From assembly GCF_017591425.1 (NCBI RefSeq), contig NW_024467106.1, positions 22,744,501-22,808,500 on the forward strand: a DNA stretch of 64,000 bases. Reading direction: 5' to 3'. A program made the translations under genes and the position numbers. The DNA is from Ochotona curzoniae (Eukaryota > Chordata > Mammalia > Lagomorpha > Ochotonidae). Positions 11,326 to 22,733 of this stretch are shown one piece after another. Position 1 is the stretch's first letter, and each line of letters starts with the position of its first letter. The notes under the pieces were generated by a model. The model was not told the DNA's origin, ran no database searches, and saw nothing but the letters and a program-made list of their open reading frames with translations.

Positions 11326-12300
11326 ATAAATAGAATAGCCAATGTCTTAATAATTCCACTAAAGTTTGTCAACTCCCAATAAAATTATATTTCTCTCCCA
11401 TATGTATTCAGGTGCTGTTTGCTTGGGTTTATACTCTAGCTCCTCAAAGGCTGTTACAATTACTAAGCTCCACATCAACTCTATCCGATATGAAATGCAT
11501 GTCTACTGTGGGTTTATCTAAACTATAAATGCTCCCATGTTGCTGAACTTCATCATAGTTCTAGTCAACAAAGATATCTATCTCACATGACATGATACCA
11601 GGAAAAACCCACTCATCTATTTTTGTGAAATTGACTTGAAGTTCAAATCCACAGTTTATGATTGCAACTTTTGGGGGGCTAGACTGTCAGCCAATATTTT
11701 TTTCTGCTGAGCCATTTATATCTAAGTTTATGTCCATGAGCTTAGAGTCCCTCCCATCATGGTGTGATATGCAGTTTTGATAATAATACACAATTTGTCT
11801 TTATCCATGCCAAAGATAAAAATGCTGAAAATGCAGGGAGGAAGACAAACGTGTGTTTCACTCCACTAGAAAAATATCAAGGGAGTATTCAATGACCAAT
11901 CAATCTTTGGTTAAATAGACTAATAGATCTACCTAAAACCCACTGCATATCTCAACCACTTAATAACTGGTCACATGATCTGCTAAATTGAGAAATGCAC
12001 TGATCTTCACCTATGCCCTTGCCTATTTTCTAAGCTCTAAATTCTCTCCATTCAAAGATACCTTTATCTAGCGAGTAGCATGGTAACCAACATAAAGTGA
12101 ATGCCATAATAAAATTGCATAAATTCATGGGTAGAGGTTGGCATGTAGCTATTTACAAACTTAAAAAGGAGATTCCTAATTCATAGAAGATACAGAGTCA
12201 GAGAAGACTTATTAAACAGTCATACATGATAAAATGATTCAAATGAAAAGCAGATGAATTAGACTTCAGGAGAGAAGAATCATTTCAGAGACTTTTTCGT
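11326..12300. other. unassigned sequence
   Basis: No recognised repeat or gene across about 1 kb. Confidence 0.35.
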
Positions 12301-12624
12301 ATAGATTTATTTAGTTATTTTTGAAAGGCAAATTCATAAAGAGAAGGAAAGAGAGAGAAAGATATTTTATCCTCTGGTTCGCTCCCCAGGTGGCCACAAT
12401 AGCTGGAGCTGAGCTGATTCAAAACCAGGAGCCAGGTGCCTCTTCCAGGTCTCCCCTGTGAGGTTAGGGTCTGAAGGACTTGGGCCATATTCTGCTCTTT
12501 CCCCAGGCCTTAATCAGGAAACTGGATCAGAAATAGAATAGCTAGGAAAAGAATCAGTGCCCATATGGTATCTTGACACCTGAAGGTGAAAGATTAGCCT
12601 GCTGAACCATAGTACCAGCCCCAA
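12301..12624 (-). mobile_element. old C-type SINE, full length
   Basis: Reversed C-repeat in full order: ATTTATTTAGTTATTTTTGA, a GA-rich run, TTCGCTCCCCAGGTGGCC, AGCTGGAGCTGAGCTGATTC, CCAGGTCTCCC, 'gaatcagtgcccatatggtatc', and the head ending CTGAACCATAGTACCAGCCCC. About 40 bp separate it from the younger SINE that follows in the opposite orientation. Confidence 0.85.
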
Positions 12625-12652
12625 AAGTTATTCCTGAAAATAAAATCATAAG

Positions 12653-13020
12653 AAAGTTCTAAATCTGGGCCGAGCACCATGGCCTAGCAGATAAAGGCCT
12701 TGCCTTGAACGCGCCAGGATCCCATATGGGCACCAGTTCTAATCCCAGCAGCTCCACTTCCCATCCAGCTCCCTGCTTGGGGCCTGGGAAAGCAGTCAAG
12801 GACGGCCCAAAGCCTTGGGACCCTGCACCCATGTGGGGGACCCAGAGGAGGTTCCTGCATCCTGGCTTCGGATCGGTGCAGCACTAGCCATTGTGGTCAC
12901 TTGGGGAGTGAATCATCGGATGGAAGATCTTCCTCTCTGTCTTTCCTCCTCTTTGTATATCTGACTTTGTAATAAAAATAAATCTTTAGAAAAAAAATAA
13001 GAAAATAAAGTTCAGAATCT
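12653..13020 (+). mobile_element. C-type SINE, pika-like, imperfect target-site duplication
   Basis: The body is 12667 to about 13000, beginning GGGCCGAGCACCATGGCC, with B box AGTTCTAATCC (one change from the consensus). Flanks AAAGTTCTAAATCT (12653-12666) and AAAGTTCAGAATCT (13007-13020) match at 12 of 14 positions and are taken as a decayed duplication. The frames inside it are repeat shadows. Confidence 0.92.
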
Positions 13021-13679
13021 TTGGGAAGAGAAAAAAAATTCCAGCATGACCGGAGCCAAAATTCGTGGAATGGTTAAGATTCAGAGCAGGAAGTTTTTCT
13101 GTAAGATGACCCAGAGATTATCTCCTGAAGCCATGTGCGTCGCAGGAGTTCTTCTACAGATGTTGGAATATTCTTCAAGTGTTTGGTAATAGGAAGGATA
13201 ATGACATAAACAGAAAACATATCTTAGAAAGCTTGCTCTTAGACCGTAGAAAATAATTTAAAGCAGGGAGAAAACTAAAAATAAGAAAGTTGCTTTCACT
13301 CTCCATTTGACAAACGAGACAGCCTCAATCAAGGCAACATACAGAATAGGAGAGGAGAAGGCAAATTAAAGTGTACTAAATAAGCAGAACACAAAAGTTT
13401 TGATGCAACTGAACACTGGTGAAATGAATCTAGCTGCAAGAGTGAATGGTGTTATTATAACCTTCAAAGGAAAAGCAAAAAAATATATATACTTAGGCAT
13501 ACTTTGATTTGTTGATCAGTAATTTCCTTTATCTACATGAAAATATAGAATGGCATTTAATATTTATTTTTATAGTTTGAAAATCATTTTCTCAGAGGGA
13601 GGTGAGCTCTGGGATTCATAAACATGGAGGTGGTTGTTAAGGCCATGATAATGGATGGGACTGTGAGCAGTTAAACCTT
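13021..13679. other. unassigned sequence
   Basis: No repeat or gene was recognised with confidence. Confidence 0.35.
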
Positions 13680-13815
13680 TGTCTCAAATTAATGCACATG
13701 AGGATTATCCAGGTAGTGCATTAAAACAAGACTCCCAAGCCCTTCTTTCTGAGGTGTATTTCACATGATGTAGGATGGAGCAGGAATTTGCATATTAGCT
13801 ACTACTCAAGTGCAT
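13680..13815 (-). mobile_element. probable MER5-type hAT non-autonomous DNA transposon relic
   Basis: The order 'catgaggattatccaggtagtgcattaaaac..agactcccaagccc...gaggtg...gagcaggaatttgcatattagct' parallels MER5-like elements ('gcatcacctgg..ttgttaaaa..agattcctgggcc...ctgattc...ggtctgggg...gaatttgcatttctaac'). Termini are not clear. The class is inferred from memory. Confidence 0.5.
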
Positions 13816-14065
13816 TTTTAAAAAAAATACTAAAGAATCAAATTGAGCAGGTAAAGAGGTAAGAGAAGAACTGCCAAGGTAGAAGTACCCATGGATCAAT
13901 CGAGAACTAAATTTTAAACAACACTGATTAAGAGTGTAAAGTTCTATAGAGAGATCAAGTGATATAAGTCTTGAAAAGTCTCATTAGCTCAAGATAATTA
14001 TTGTAATTCTGCTTAGTTCGGCTTGACTTGACCTTAGCAGAATTGGTTGTCTTCTTTCAAAAACG
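13816..14065. other. unassigned sequence
   Basis: No recognised element. Confidence 0.35.
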
Positions 14066-14402
14066 ATGGGTTGATTTATTGATTGAATAATTTGAAAGGC
14101 ACAGTTACAGAGAGAAAAAGAGAGAAAGAGACAGAGTGGTAGAGAGAAAGAGCTTCAATTCACTGGTTCACTTCCCAAATGGCTCCAAGAGCTGAGGCTG
14201 GGCCAGGACAAAGCCAGAATAGTGGGATTGCACCTGAGTCTTCCACTTGGATGACAGGTGCCCAAGCCTTAGAGCACCTTCCACTGCCTTTCCAGCCACA
14301 TCACCATGGAGCTGGATCACAGGGGAACAGCCAGGACTCAAGCCCTGTTATATGTGATGCCTCAGACATGGTGGCCTGTTGAGCCACAGCATCAGCCTGC
14401 AT
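14066..14402 (-). mobile_element. old C-type SINE, full length
   Basis: Reversed C-repeat: GATTTATTGATTGAATAATT, TTTGAAAGGCACAGTTACAG, a long GA-rich run, TTCACTTCCCAAATGGCTCC, 'gagtcttccacttgg', 'ccactgcctttcc', 'ggactcaagcc', then the head ending TGAGCCACAGCATCAGCC. It is diverged, with an expanded purine tract at 14112-14150. Confidence 0.83.
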
Positions 14403-14944
14403 GCTGGCTGATCACCAGTCTTAGTATCCTTAAGCAACAGCATAATATTACTTTATATTTTGCTGTTGAACAATGTCAAATTTTAGTTTTTTGTCATTTC
14501 TAAGACTCTATTTTTCTCTTGAAGAAGCAAAACAAGGTTTTTTTTTTTTTATCTAATGGTAATTCTAAGAATCCCCCTCAGAGTTCAACAATACTAATCT
14601 GAAAACTGTTCATTATCTTAGGAGCTGGGATAAAATTCAAATTTCTAAGAAATAATTAAATGAACTGGCCATATTTAGGTCTAAATATATCAGTAAATTT
14701 GGAACTCAGATGACACAGTAATTACATTCAGACAGGGTCAGAAAGACTATCTTGTGAAAGACATTGATTCTACATGGAAACCAGAACAGTCAGAAACCAC
14801 AGTGAAGAAATCGTTGAATAGGTATTCTTTCAAACTGTCAGTTCACCCTTTCAATGTATATCTATCCTCATTCATTCTTACCTGTGTCTGAGGAATAATC
14901 CTCCTTCTTTCTAACAAATGTAAAGATTGATATTTGCATGTCTT
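14403..14944. other. unassigned sequence
   Basis: No repeat family or gene was recognised. A T11 run lies near 14538. Confidence 0.35.
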
Positions 14945-15177
14945 TTAGAGTCTTTTGACTGACTTGTCTCCAATTTCATCTTTGATGATCTGAAAAATGC
15001 ATGGTATAATTTTGATTTTTAAAAATTTGCTGAGACTTGTTTTGTAGACTATAACATGGTCAATCCTAGAGAAGTTCCATGTACTGATGAAGAAAAGTGT
15101 ATTTTTTTCTGTCTGTAGGATGGAATCTTCTGTAGATATCAATTGAATCCTTTTCTCTAGTGTCTGGATCAAGGACT
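14945..15177 (-). mobile_element. L1 ORF2 endonuclease-domain fragment
   Basis: Read on the minus strand, the translation includes NTLFFISTWNFSRIDHVIVY and KTSLSKF. This corresponds to the L1 ORF2 endonuclease segment around 'YTFFS..HGTFSRIDH..G.KTSLNKF', including the conserved S-x-I-D-H endonuclease motif. The open frame runs 75 codons but ends are ragged. It abuts a plus-strand L1 fragment, so the locus is rearranged. Confidence 0.85.
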
Positions 15178-16500
15178 AGGCAACATTCTTCTCAGAAATA
15201 GGAAAGATCATACAAAAGTTCATCTAAAAACAAGAGACCACGAATAGCCAAAGCTATCCTGAAGAATAAAAATCAAGCTGGAGGAATCACAATTCCAGAC
15301 CTCAAGACGTACACGACCGGGTAGTGGTTATCAACACAGTCTGGTACTGGTGCAGAAACAGAGAAGATCAATGGAACCAAACAGAAATCCCACAAGGCAG
15401 CTCACACATGTACAGCCAACCAATCTTCAGCAAGAGAACTGAAAGCAATCCAGGAGAAAAGCCTGCTCTCTTCAACAAATGCTGTTGGGACAATTGGATA
15501 ATAGCTTTCAGAGGTAAAAGGCAAGACCCTCACCAGTCACCTCGTACCAAAATCAGCTCTAAATGGATCAAGGACCTAAATCTATATCCAGAAACCAGCA
15601 AACTACTAGAGGAAAACATAAGAAGCACTCTCAAAGACACAGGAATTGAGAAAGACTTCTTAGATAAGTCAGCAAAAGCACAGGCAGTCCAAGCCAAAAG
15701 AAACAAATGGGACTACATCAAACTAAAAAGCTTCTGTAAAGCAGAGGAAATGATCAACAAAATGAAGAAGCAGTGATAAGAAAAATAAGAAAAAAATATT
15801 TGCACACTACACAACTGATAGGGGACTAATATCCAGAATTTACAAAGAGCTTCAGAAACTCAAGGATTATGACTAAAACAAACAACTCTGTGAAGAAATG
15901 GGTAAAGGAAATGAGCAGGCATTTTTCAAAAGAACAAATTCAAATGGCCAACAGACATGAAAAAATTCAAATGGCCAGGTTCTTGAGCCAGCGGGAAATA
16001 TAAACAAGAACCACATTGAGACAACACCTAAATCCAGTCAGATTGGCCTACATTCAGAACTCCACTAACAATATCTACTGACTTGGATGTAGGAAGAGAG
16101 GTACCCTCCTTCACCGTTGGTGGGAGTGTAAGCTAGTACAACCACCACGGAAATCAATACGGAGAGGGCTGAGCCAACTGAGGAAATATTCCATTTCTGG
16201 GACTCTATCCAAAGGACGTGAAGTCTGCCAGTGAGAAAATGACCTGTGATTCCACATACACCACAGTATAATCTGTGATAGCAAAGACATAGAAACAAGC
16301 CAGATGCTCATCAAAAGAGGAGTTGATAAAAAAAAAAAAAACTGTGGTACAACTACTCCATAGAATACTACTCAGCCATTAAAAAGAATGAAATTCTACC
16401 ATTTGCAACCAAATGGCCTGAACTAGAGACCATTACGTTCAATGAAATAAGTCAATCTCAAAATGACAAATATCCTATGTTCTCTCTAATATAAGGCAAC
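15178..16500 (+). mobile_element. L1 ORF2 C-terminal fragment (no 3' UTR)
   Basis: The ORF2 3' portion is recognisable from a '[10 protein letters not shown]' segment (about 15236), through TVWYWCRNREDQWNQTE (about 15340), and KWIKDLNLYPETSKLLEENI and AKRNKWDYIKLKSFCKAEE in an open stretch to 15776, to a decayed end with 'ggaatactactcagccattaaaaagaatgaaattctacc' and an MFSL-like terminus at about 16480. It covers roughly the last quarter of ORF2. The frame is lost after 15776 and no poly(A) or 3' UTR follows. Confidence 0.92.
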
Positions 16501-16504
16501 TTTC

Positions 16505-16810
16505 ATGCAAAATACAAGGACAATAGTCTTTTCAATACTGTTTTTGCTACATCTCATGGGTTTTGTCATTTTTGGTTTTATTCCTATTTCTTCAAAGTTT
16601 TTTTCTTATTGATTTCTTCACTGACTCATAAGTCATATAATATCGTCATTTGCTTCAAGACAGGTTTTGATTTTCTTTTTCATTTGTTCAGTGACACATC
16701 AGTCATTCAGAAGCATGTTATTTAGCTTCATGTTTTTGTAGATTTCTGCTTTTTTCTTCCTGTTGTTGATTTTGTTTTACCTGTATTCATATTGTTTTCT
16801 AGTTAAGGTG
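16505..16810 (-). mobile_element. L1 ORF2 fragment just downstream of the endonuclease domain
   Basis: The reverse complement carries 'acatgaagctaaataacatgcttctgaatgac..gtcactgaa', the ORF2 stretch that encodes 'W KLNN LLND W V' after the endonuclease domain, followed by 'caaatga..' and 'catgagatg.agcaaaaacagt' ('WDAAKAV'). In consensus order this belongs next to the piece at 14945-15177, but it lies on the wrong side of it. Confidence 0.75.
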
Positions 16811-17724
16811 ATATTGAAGTAGGACTTTTGAATAAACAAAATTTTGACATGAAATGTATCTCTTGCTAGTCATTTAATCTGACACAAATTACTTAAATTA
16901 CTAAAATTTTATTTCTCTGCATACAAAATTAATAATAGCAATTTTCTGGAAGGAATTTTGTGGAATTCACAGTTACACAACATATACAAACATATACCAG
17001 AATGCCGGTATAATGAGTACATCTAAAAAATAGCTATATTTCTGATTAATGCTAATTTTTAATTTGGAGCAATATGTAAAATATCATTGCATTGATCAAA
17101 GGGTCAATTTATCTACTCATTTTTATAATCTATTTAATGCAAAATATGTTAGGTATAATATCATAAAATGTTGGTATGAGTAATACAATCCTTTTTGACT
17201 AGAAATGTAATGAAACTATGTTGTACGAATTATGGCTAAAAGGATATATTAGTATGATCAAAATAACATGAAGCAGACAATGAATAATAGGTGGGGACAA
17301 AAATGAGTCTGCCAGAAATATAACCCATGAAATAAGGGAAACAGAAGAGGAAAATTTACTATGACCCAGACATTCTTCCCAAAGATAATTTAAAATTATG
17401 ATGCAGGCATGCTGAGATTGGGGGCCTGATAATCTTGTTGAAAAGTCAGAAATGTGGGTCAGCAAAAGAGAGGCAAGGACACTTTAGGAAATGTTCAACA
17501 AGAAGGGTCCTACTCAGGGCAATTTTGTAAATCTAAATAGAAGATTCTCTTCAGTGTGTAGGTAAGTTTTCACACCAGCTCTGGTAAATGAATCCTCACT
17601 AGACCAGAGAAGAATGTCTACAAGAATGGAATTGTCATTGAGAAGTTTTAAGGCAATTTTACAATTTCTGTAATTCTTGTGCAAAAATAAATTAAGCTCA
17701 ATTCAGTCAGTATAGAAAGGTCTC
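16811..17724. other. unassigned AT-rich sequence
   Basis: No recognised repeat or gene signal. Confidence 0.35.
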
Positions 17725-18045
17725 ATAAAATACATAAAGGTGCTATTATTGTGGTAAATCAGAGTAAGCTTCCACTTGGAATTCCAGCACCCCAGGTTGC
17801 TAGTTTAAATCACAGCTGCTCCACTCCTGATCCCACTCCCTGATAATCTGCATGGAAAAGAAACAGAAGATGACCAAATTGCTTGGGCTAATATGGGAGA
17901 GCAGGAAGAAGCTCTGGGATTCTGGGTTTGGCTTGATGCAGCCATGGCTGTTGTGGTCATTAGGGAGTGAATCCGTGAATAGAAAACCTTTCTATCTGTA
18001 ACTCTGCATGATTGAAGAAAATTGACCAAGAACTTAAATCTTCTT
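17725..18045 (+). mobile_element. old C-type SINE
   Basis: Order of a diverged C-repeat: 'cttccacttggaattccagcacccc', AGTTTAAATCACAGCTGCTC (decayed B box and downstream), CCCACTCCCTGATAATCTGC, 'gggagagcaggaagaagctc', ATGGCTGTTGTGGTCATTAG, GGAGTGAATCC and a 'ctttctatctgtaactctgc' tail. No target-site duplication is visible. Confidence 0.75.
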
Positions 18046-18879
18046 CAAATTCTAATAAATTTCCATACTTCATTCAAATTTTTTCACCATTTTACTTTGC
18101 TGACCAACAAGGATATTACATTTAGGTGGGAATGGCACCTAGTCCATGTAGACTGCCTAGCAGTATATGAACTTGGGCTTTGGGCCAGTATAAGAGAAAA
18201 AAATCAAGTATCAGTAGATAGCTAATTGGATGAAATCTTCCACTTGTTTTCACAGAAAATGTCTCCACTGGACAATTATATGTTATAGGGACACTTGACA
18301 TAGGTTGTCTTTTGTTTGACAAATGTAAGTTTATGATGTCTAATTTTTCCATTTAGAAATTTCATTGGATGATCAGATCAAGCTATCCAGAAGCACAAAA
18401 TGTTAATACTTTGTTTTCCCATAAATTCAGAATGTCTAATGTTTTTTACTCTTTGCCAATATTTCATGTTATCCTCAACCTGAAGAAGTACTTGAAGTAA
18501 CTTAATTCTTATTAGTATATGTATTGGTACATAATTTCCACATCCTCTGGGGGTTTTGTTTGTTTTGTCTGAAAGATGCCCATGTTTCACTTATATTTGG
18601 GGAAAGATTGATATTTTTATATAAATTTCATATAAATCAACTTTATTGAAACATTTTTGGACTCAAGTCTTTGTAGTTGATTATGAAGGAAGGACCCATG
18701 ATTTGTCTTGAAGGGCATCACAGTATGACAGTTACAAGTGCTAACAGATAGATTCTTCCCCTGTTGGAAGAAGAAAAAGAGGGTCTCTTAAAAAATATAT
18801 AGTTACTTCAGTGCAGAGGGCGCTTTTAACAAGATAAAAGTACCACCCTACCCATCTGAGTGGATAGTTTCATTACAAG
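18046..18879. other. unassigned sequence
   Basis: No repeat family or gene was recognised. Confidence 0.35.
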
Positions 18880-19150
18880 AATAAAAAGAAGGTTCTGATT
18901 ACATCCTTCGGACAGCTTTTGTCCTATCATGAGTAAACCTATAGAGAGGTTTTATTATTGCCCTCTAGCTAGTTGATCGTTAGCTGTCATTCTGTTTGCC
19001 TAAATTGTGCTTCACAAACACCATTTCCGCCAGGTTTTTGGGTGTTCCTGTCTTGGAGCCCCTCTTCCCATTTCAGGAGTTTTCTGACTTTAATAACTCT
19101 CGCTTTGTTCACTGAGTTCTCTGGGTAGAAATTCTTCAAATTCTTCTTTC
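18880..19150 (+). mobile_element. possible 3' part of a retroviral-type LTR (uncertain)
   Basis: GGAGCCCCTCTTCCCATTTC, then a TTTAATAACTCTCGCTTTGT-like block ending near 19108 and 'gagttctctgggtagaaattcttc', look like the R-U5 end of a gammaretrovirus-like LTR ('...aataaactctcgctttg...'). The 5' end, TG...CA boundaries and target-site duplication were not found, and no internal retroviral sequence is visible nearby. Treat as a hypothesis. Confidence 0.25.
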
Positions 19151-19204
19151 ATGTAAAACAGGAACTGAGATAGTCTCCATCCTTTGAGCCACTCCCCTGT
19201 AACA

Positions 19205-19425
19205 AGAGCACTGTGGTTTACAGTCCAAACTCCACAGTTAAATGCCCTCTAAGAGGAATCTCAGTTCTACCAAACAACAGGATTGTACTGTTTCAGTGCC
19301 TCAGTTTTGTCATCAGTAAAATGAGGGAAAAAATATACCGCTGCAAAGAGCTATTGTAAAAGATCATGTGAACCACTATACTGTTATGGAATAGCCTCAA
19401 CGCCTGTTTGATCTGTCATTGTCTT
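19205..19425 (+). mobile_element. MIR SINE relic
   Basis: Contains 'gagcactgtggtttacagtcc', then CAGTGCCTCAGTTTTGTCAT and CAGTAAAATGAGGGAAAAAA, then 'gagctattgtaaaagatcatgtgaaccac'. This is the forward MIR order, with the hallmark 'cctcagtttcctcatctgtaaaatggg' core. Confidence 0.8.
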
Positions 19426-19629
19426 GATTATTCTTAATTTCTGCAATCTCAGAAACTAATAGAAGGCTAACATCTTAGAATGCTTACATGCATTAATTCC
19501 TAGAATGCTTAAAAACCTTCTCTATAGAGGAGTCATGATCACTAAGAAATTTTAAGATCATTCTTTTAGTAAGACTCTCTGTGCTGTGTGAGTAGTTCAA
19601 ATGTTTTCATTATCCTGAATTGGCCAACC

Positions 19630-19900
19630 CAGACCCACAGCTGTGCCTGCCTCTCCGAATGCAGCCTTTGGTTTCACTGTTATTTCCCATCCTCCAGTAA
19701 CCACTCTAGTACAGATAAGCATTCAGATACCCTATTCTCCAAGAATCCTTCCCAAGCCCCCAAGTGAGATACTCTTTGTCTTTCCATATCTCTTAGAGTT
19801 TTTGTCTGATCCTTTTCTTAGCCATTCACTGTATTTTATGACAGATTATCATCCTTCAGATGAGGGTCACCTATTGGTTTATTTCACCGTAGACAGAAAA
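19630..19900 (+). mobile_element. L2 LINE 3' region relic
   Basis: CAAGAATCCTTCCCAAGCCC, then 'ctttgtctttccatatctcttagag', 'cattcactgtattttatgac' and a 'cctattggtttatttcaccgtagacag' block follow the L2 3' end order ('ccttccctgacc...', 'tagcacttatcac..tgta', 'gtttacttgtctgtctcc..agactgtgag'). Confidence 0.55.
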
Positions 19901-20892
19901 TATAGAAAGAGCCCAGGATCAATCCCTCTTGGAATGAGGTACTGACGCTGTGGATGCTAGTTGGCGCTGGCCTCATATGTAACAGAAAATAGTTGGGCTT
20001 CTGCTCCAGCTCCTATAATGGAGTCTATGCATTAGTGATCGACTTAGCATTCCAGTTCTCTATCACACTAAAAGTTCCCACTATCACACTAAAAATTTCC
20101 AATCTCTAGTCTTGACGGCAATGCTGCCAACTTGATACCAACAGCTTGCTGTATCGCCAGGAACAACCTACCACTCAAGACTAATTTTACTCCTTGAAAC
20201 AGACACATGCTATTGAAAAGCACCTGCATGAAATCTCCCACATTTAGCCCTTAGGAAGGAAGATACACATCCCTGATTTGGCACCAGGGGCTCTCTCTCC
20301 TTTCCTACCACCAACCCCTTTCATGTCCTTCAAACTCCAATCACTCTGAACTCATTAGAATTCCTTCATCATTTTTGGAGGGTAGGGAGAGAATGGAGTA
20401 TTGTTTGCACATTTGCAGATACAATGTCATCTACCTATAATGCCGTTACTCTAAGAGCATAACCAACTCCTACATACACCTTTTTTAAAAACTCAGCAGT
20501 CAAAACTTAAAAAAAAAAAAACCAAGAACCTGCCCAAACACACAGATGGTGCCTATGTATCTAATGCAAATGCTCACTAACTAGCAACTTTGAAAGCGAA
20601 AACGCTGTGCAAAATGGGGATTTAGCAATGCAAAACTGAGCAAAGCAGGTGCACTCAGGCATACCAGAAAGGATCAAAGCATGGATCAACTTTTCTCTCC
20701 TAGCCCTCAAAAGTTAGTTTCTTCTTGTTATATCAGTGGGTTTCCTCTCGACACAAACCATTTCAGGGATCTGCACATGAGCAGCTGTTAGTCAGAAGAC
20801 AAACATGCAAGTGCTAACACCTCCAGAATATAAACAAGACATACTGACAAAGAGAATGCATTGTCTTGGAAAAGTTATTGCACCAATGATAC
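19901..20892. other. unassigned sequence with a 21-bp tandem duplication
   Basis: No repeat family was recognised. CTATCACACTAAAAGTTCCC (20060-20079 and the next base) is repeated immediately at 20081-20101 with two changes. No gene signal. Confidence 0.4.
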
Positions 20893-21145
20893 AGAAGGAA
20901 GAAAAGAAGGAAGGGAGGGAGGGAGAGAGAGAGAAGGAAAGAAAGAGAGAGGGCGAGAGAGAGAGGAAGGAAGGAAGGAAGGAAGGAAGGAAGGAAGGAA
21001 GGAAGGAAGGAAGGAAGGAAAGAAGGAAGGAAGGAAGGAAGGAAGGAAGGAAGGAAGGAAGGAAGGAAGGAAGGAAGGAAGGAAGGAAGGAAGGAAGGAA
21101 GGAAAGTAGGAAGGAAGGAAGGAAGGAAGGAAGGAAGGAAGGAAG
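20893..21145. repeat. purine tract with 181-bp GGAA tetranucleotide array
   Basis: A GA-rich lead (20893-20964) runs into an almost pure (GGAA)n array at 20965-21145, about 45 units, with only two interruptions (near 21021 and 21105). Every reading frame is open on both strands, which explains the long spurious frames here. GGAA is the core ETS-factor site, and such arrays can act as ETS response elements in other mammals. Confidence 0.98.
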
Positions 21146-21250
21146 CAACTGCCTACAAGTAACCACATAACCAGCTGCTGAGAAATACTTTTCCCTATTA
21201 AGGAAAATTTTAGTTAAATTCATCATTAGCCTGTATTATCATGCACACGT

Positions 21251-21252
<2 letters not shown>

Positions 21253-21288
<36 letters not shown>
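21253..21288. repeat. (AC)18 dinucleotide microsatellite
   Basis: An uninterrupted 36-bp AC run, about 110 bp downstream of the GGAA array. Likely polymorphic. Confidence 0.98.
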
Positions 21289-21294
<6 letters not shown>

Positions 21295-22377
21295 CTTTCA
21301 GAAATGTTTTTGTTGCCAGGCACTACATTTGACAGTTTCACACTTTTTCAACCAAAGGGCTCCATCGTTTCTCCATTTCTGGCTTCAGCTGCAGTCAGTA
21401 TAAATCAGCTGTGGTTCTACAGAAGCATCAGGGATTATGACCGTCTTCTCTTCCCTTCATTTTTTGCATCCCCTATCAGGCTTCCATCATAATTATAATA
21501 TAAGCATCTTGGTGACTAAGCACAAATGATGGATGACCAGTTAAAACAGAATTCAATGTTGCTAAGATTCCTGGCCCTTCAAAGAATAACATGGTTACCA
21601 GTTACTTAACAGAGTTATCATTAGCTTGCTTTTGATTTTCCTTAAAATATGGTAAAGAGGAAATAACAATGACAGACCTCAAAAAGGTGGCTGAACCTTA
21701 ACTGTGGAAAGGATGAAAGAATTGCACACAGGCAAAGTAATCTTCTGCTATGTCTGTTGGGTGAACTGGCTCACCTCACACAGCTAGTAAAAAGCCATCT
21801 CATTAGCCAGGTGGAAATGGATCTTGGAGCTTATCTGCTCTGGTTCCCTTAGGTGTTCGCTTTGATACATTTGCTGGTGTCTAAGGGAGCAGAGTGTTGG
21901 CACTTTCACTTTATGGAGGCTGGAATCACTGCATGGAACACATGCCACTCTAGAATGAATATAATTTGGACTCCTGATTTTACTCTACTGTCACGTCTAA
22001 CAGGAGTCCTGGCAGTGGCAATATTTCCTTATTTGTGGGCATGAGCTCAAAAGGAAAGCTCGCCTCTCCACCTTCTCTATGTCTATGGTGGACACTTAAT
22101 ATGTCCAGTTTCTTCTGATCCTCACAAAAATATTGTGGAGGAAAAAATATAACTTTCTAGTACAGAAGTGCCACCTGAGACCTGAGTTAGAAACTCATAG
22201 CTAATGACTCAATCTATGTTCTTTGTCATTGGTTTTTTTCCATACTGCAGTTTAATGCTACCTAATATTTTTAGGTCTCAGACAATATTTAGAGAGCTAT
22301 TAAATAAAGTTTTTTATTTGGATCTTTTGGGTATGAGGACTCAGTAATCTAGTTATTGATACTCATGGTGGTAAAAT
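21289..22377. other. unassigned sequence
   Basis: No recognised repeat, RNA or coding signal across about 1.1 kb. Confidence 0.35.
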
Positions 22378-22733
22378 TTAACATAGAAAGCCCGGCGATG
22401 TGGCCTAGTGGTTAAAGTCCTTGCCAAGAACACTCCAGGATCCCATATGGGTGCCGGTTCTAATCCCAGCAGCTCCACTTCCCATACAGCTCCCTGCTTG
22501 GGGCCTGGGAAAGCAGTGGAGGACAGCTCAAAGCCTTGGGACTCTGCACCCATGTGGGAGACCCGGAAGAAGTTCCTAGCTCCTGGCTTCGGGCTAGCAC
22601 AGCCCCGGCTGTTGTGTTCACTTGGGGAGTGAATCATAGGACATAAGATCTTTTTCTCCGTCTCTCCTCCTTTCTGTATATATCTGACTTTGCAATAAAA
22701 ATAAAATAAATTTTGAAAAAATTAACATAGAAA
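22378..22733 (+). mobile_element. young C-type SINE with 12-bp target-site duplication
   Basis: The body is 22390 to about 22721, beginning CCCGGCGATGTGGCCTAGTG, with intact B box GGTTCTAATCC (about 22457) and tail ATAAAATAAATTTTGAAAAA. The duplication TTAACATAGAAA lies at 22378-22389 and 22722-22733. Confidence 0.95.

Noticed and set aside
15324..15776. 150-codon open frame that could look like a gene
   Set aside because: Its translation is the L1 ORF2 C-terminal region and it is flanked by decayed L1 sequence, so it is a transposon remnant.
20792..21226. Long open frames (up to 144 codons) on both strands
   Set aside because: Produced by the GGAA array, which contains no stop codon in any frame; translations are simple repeats.
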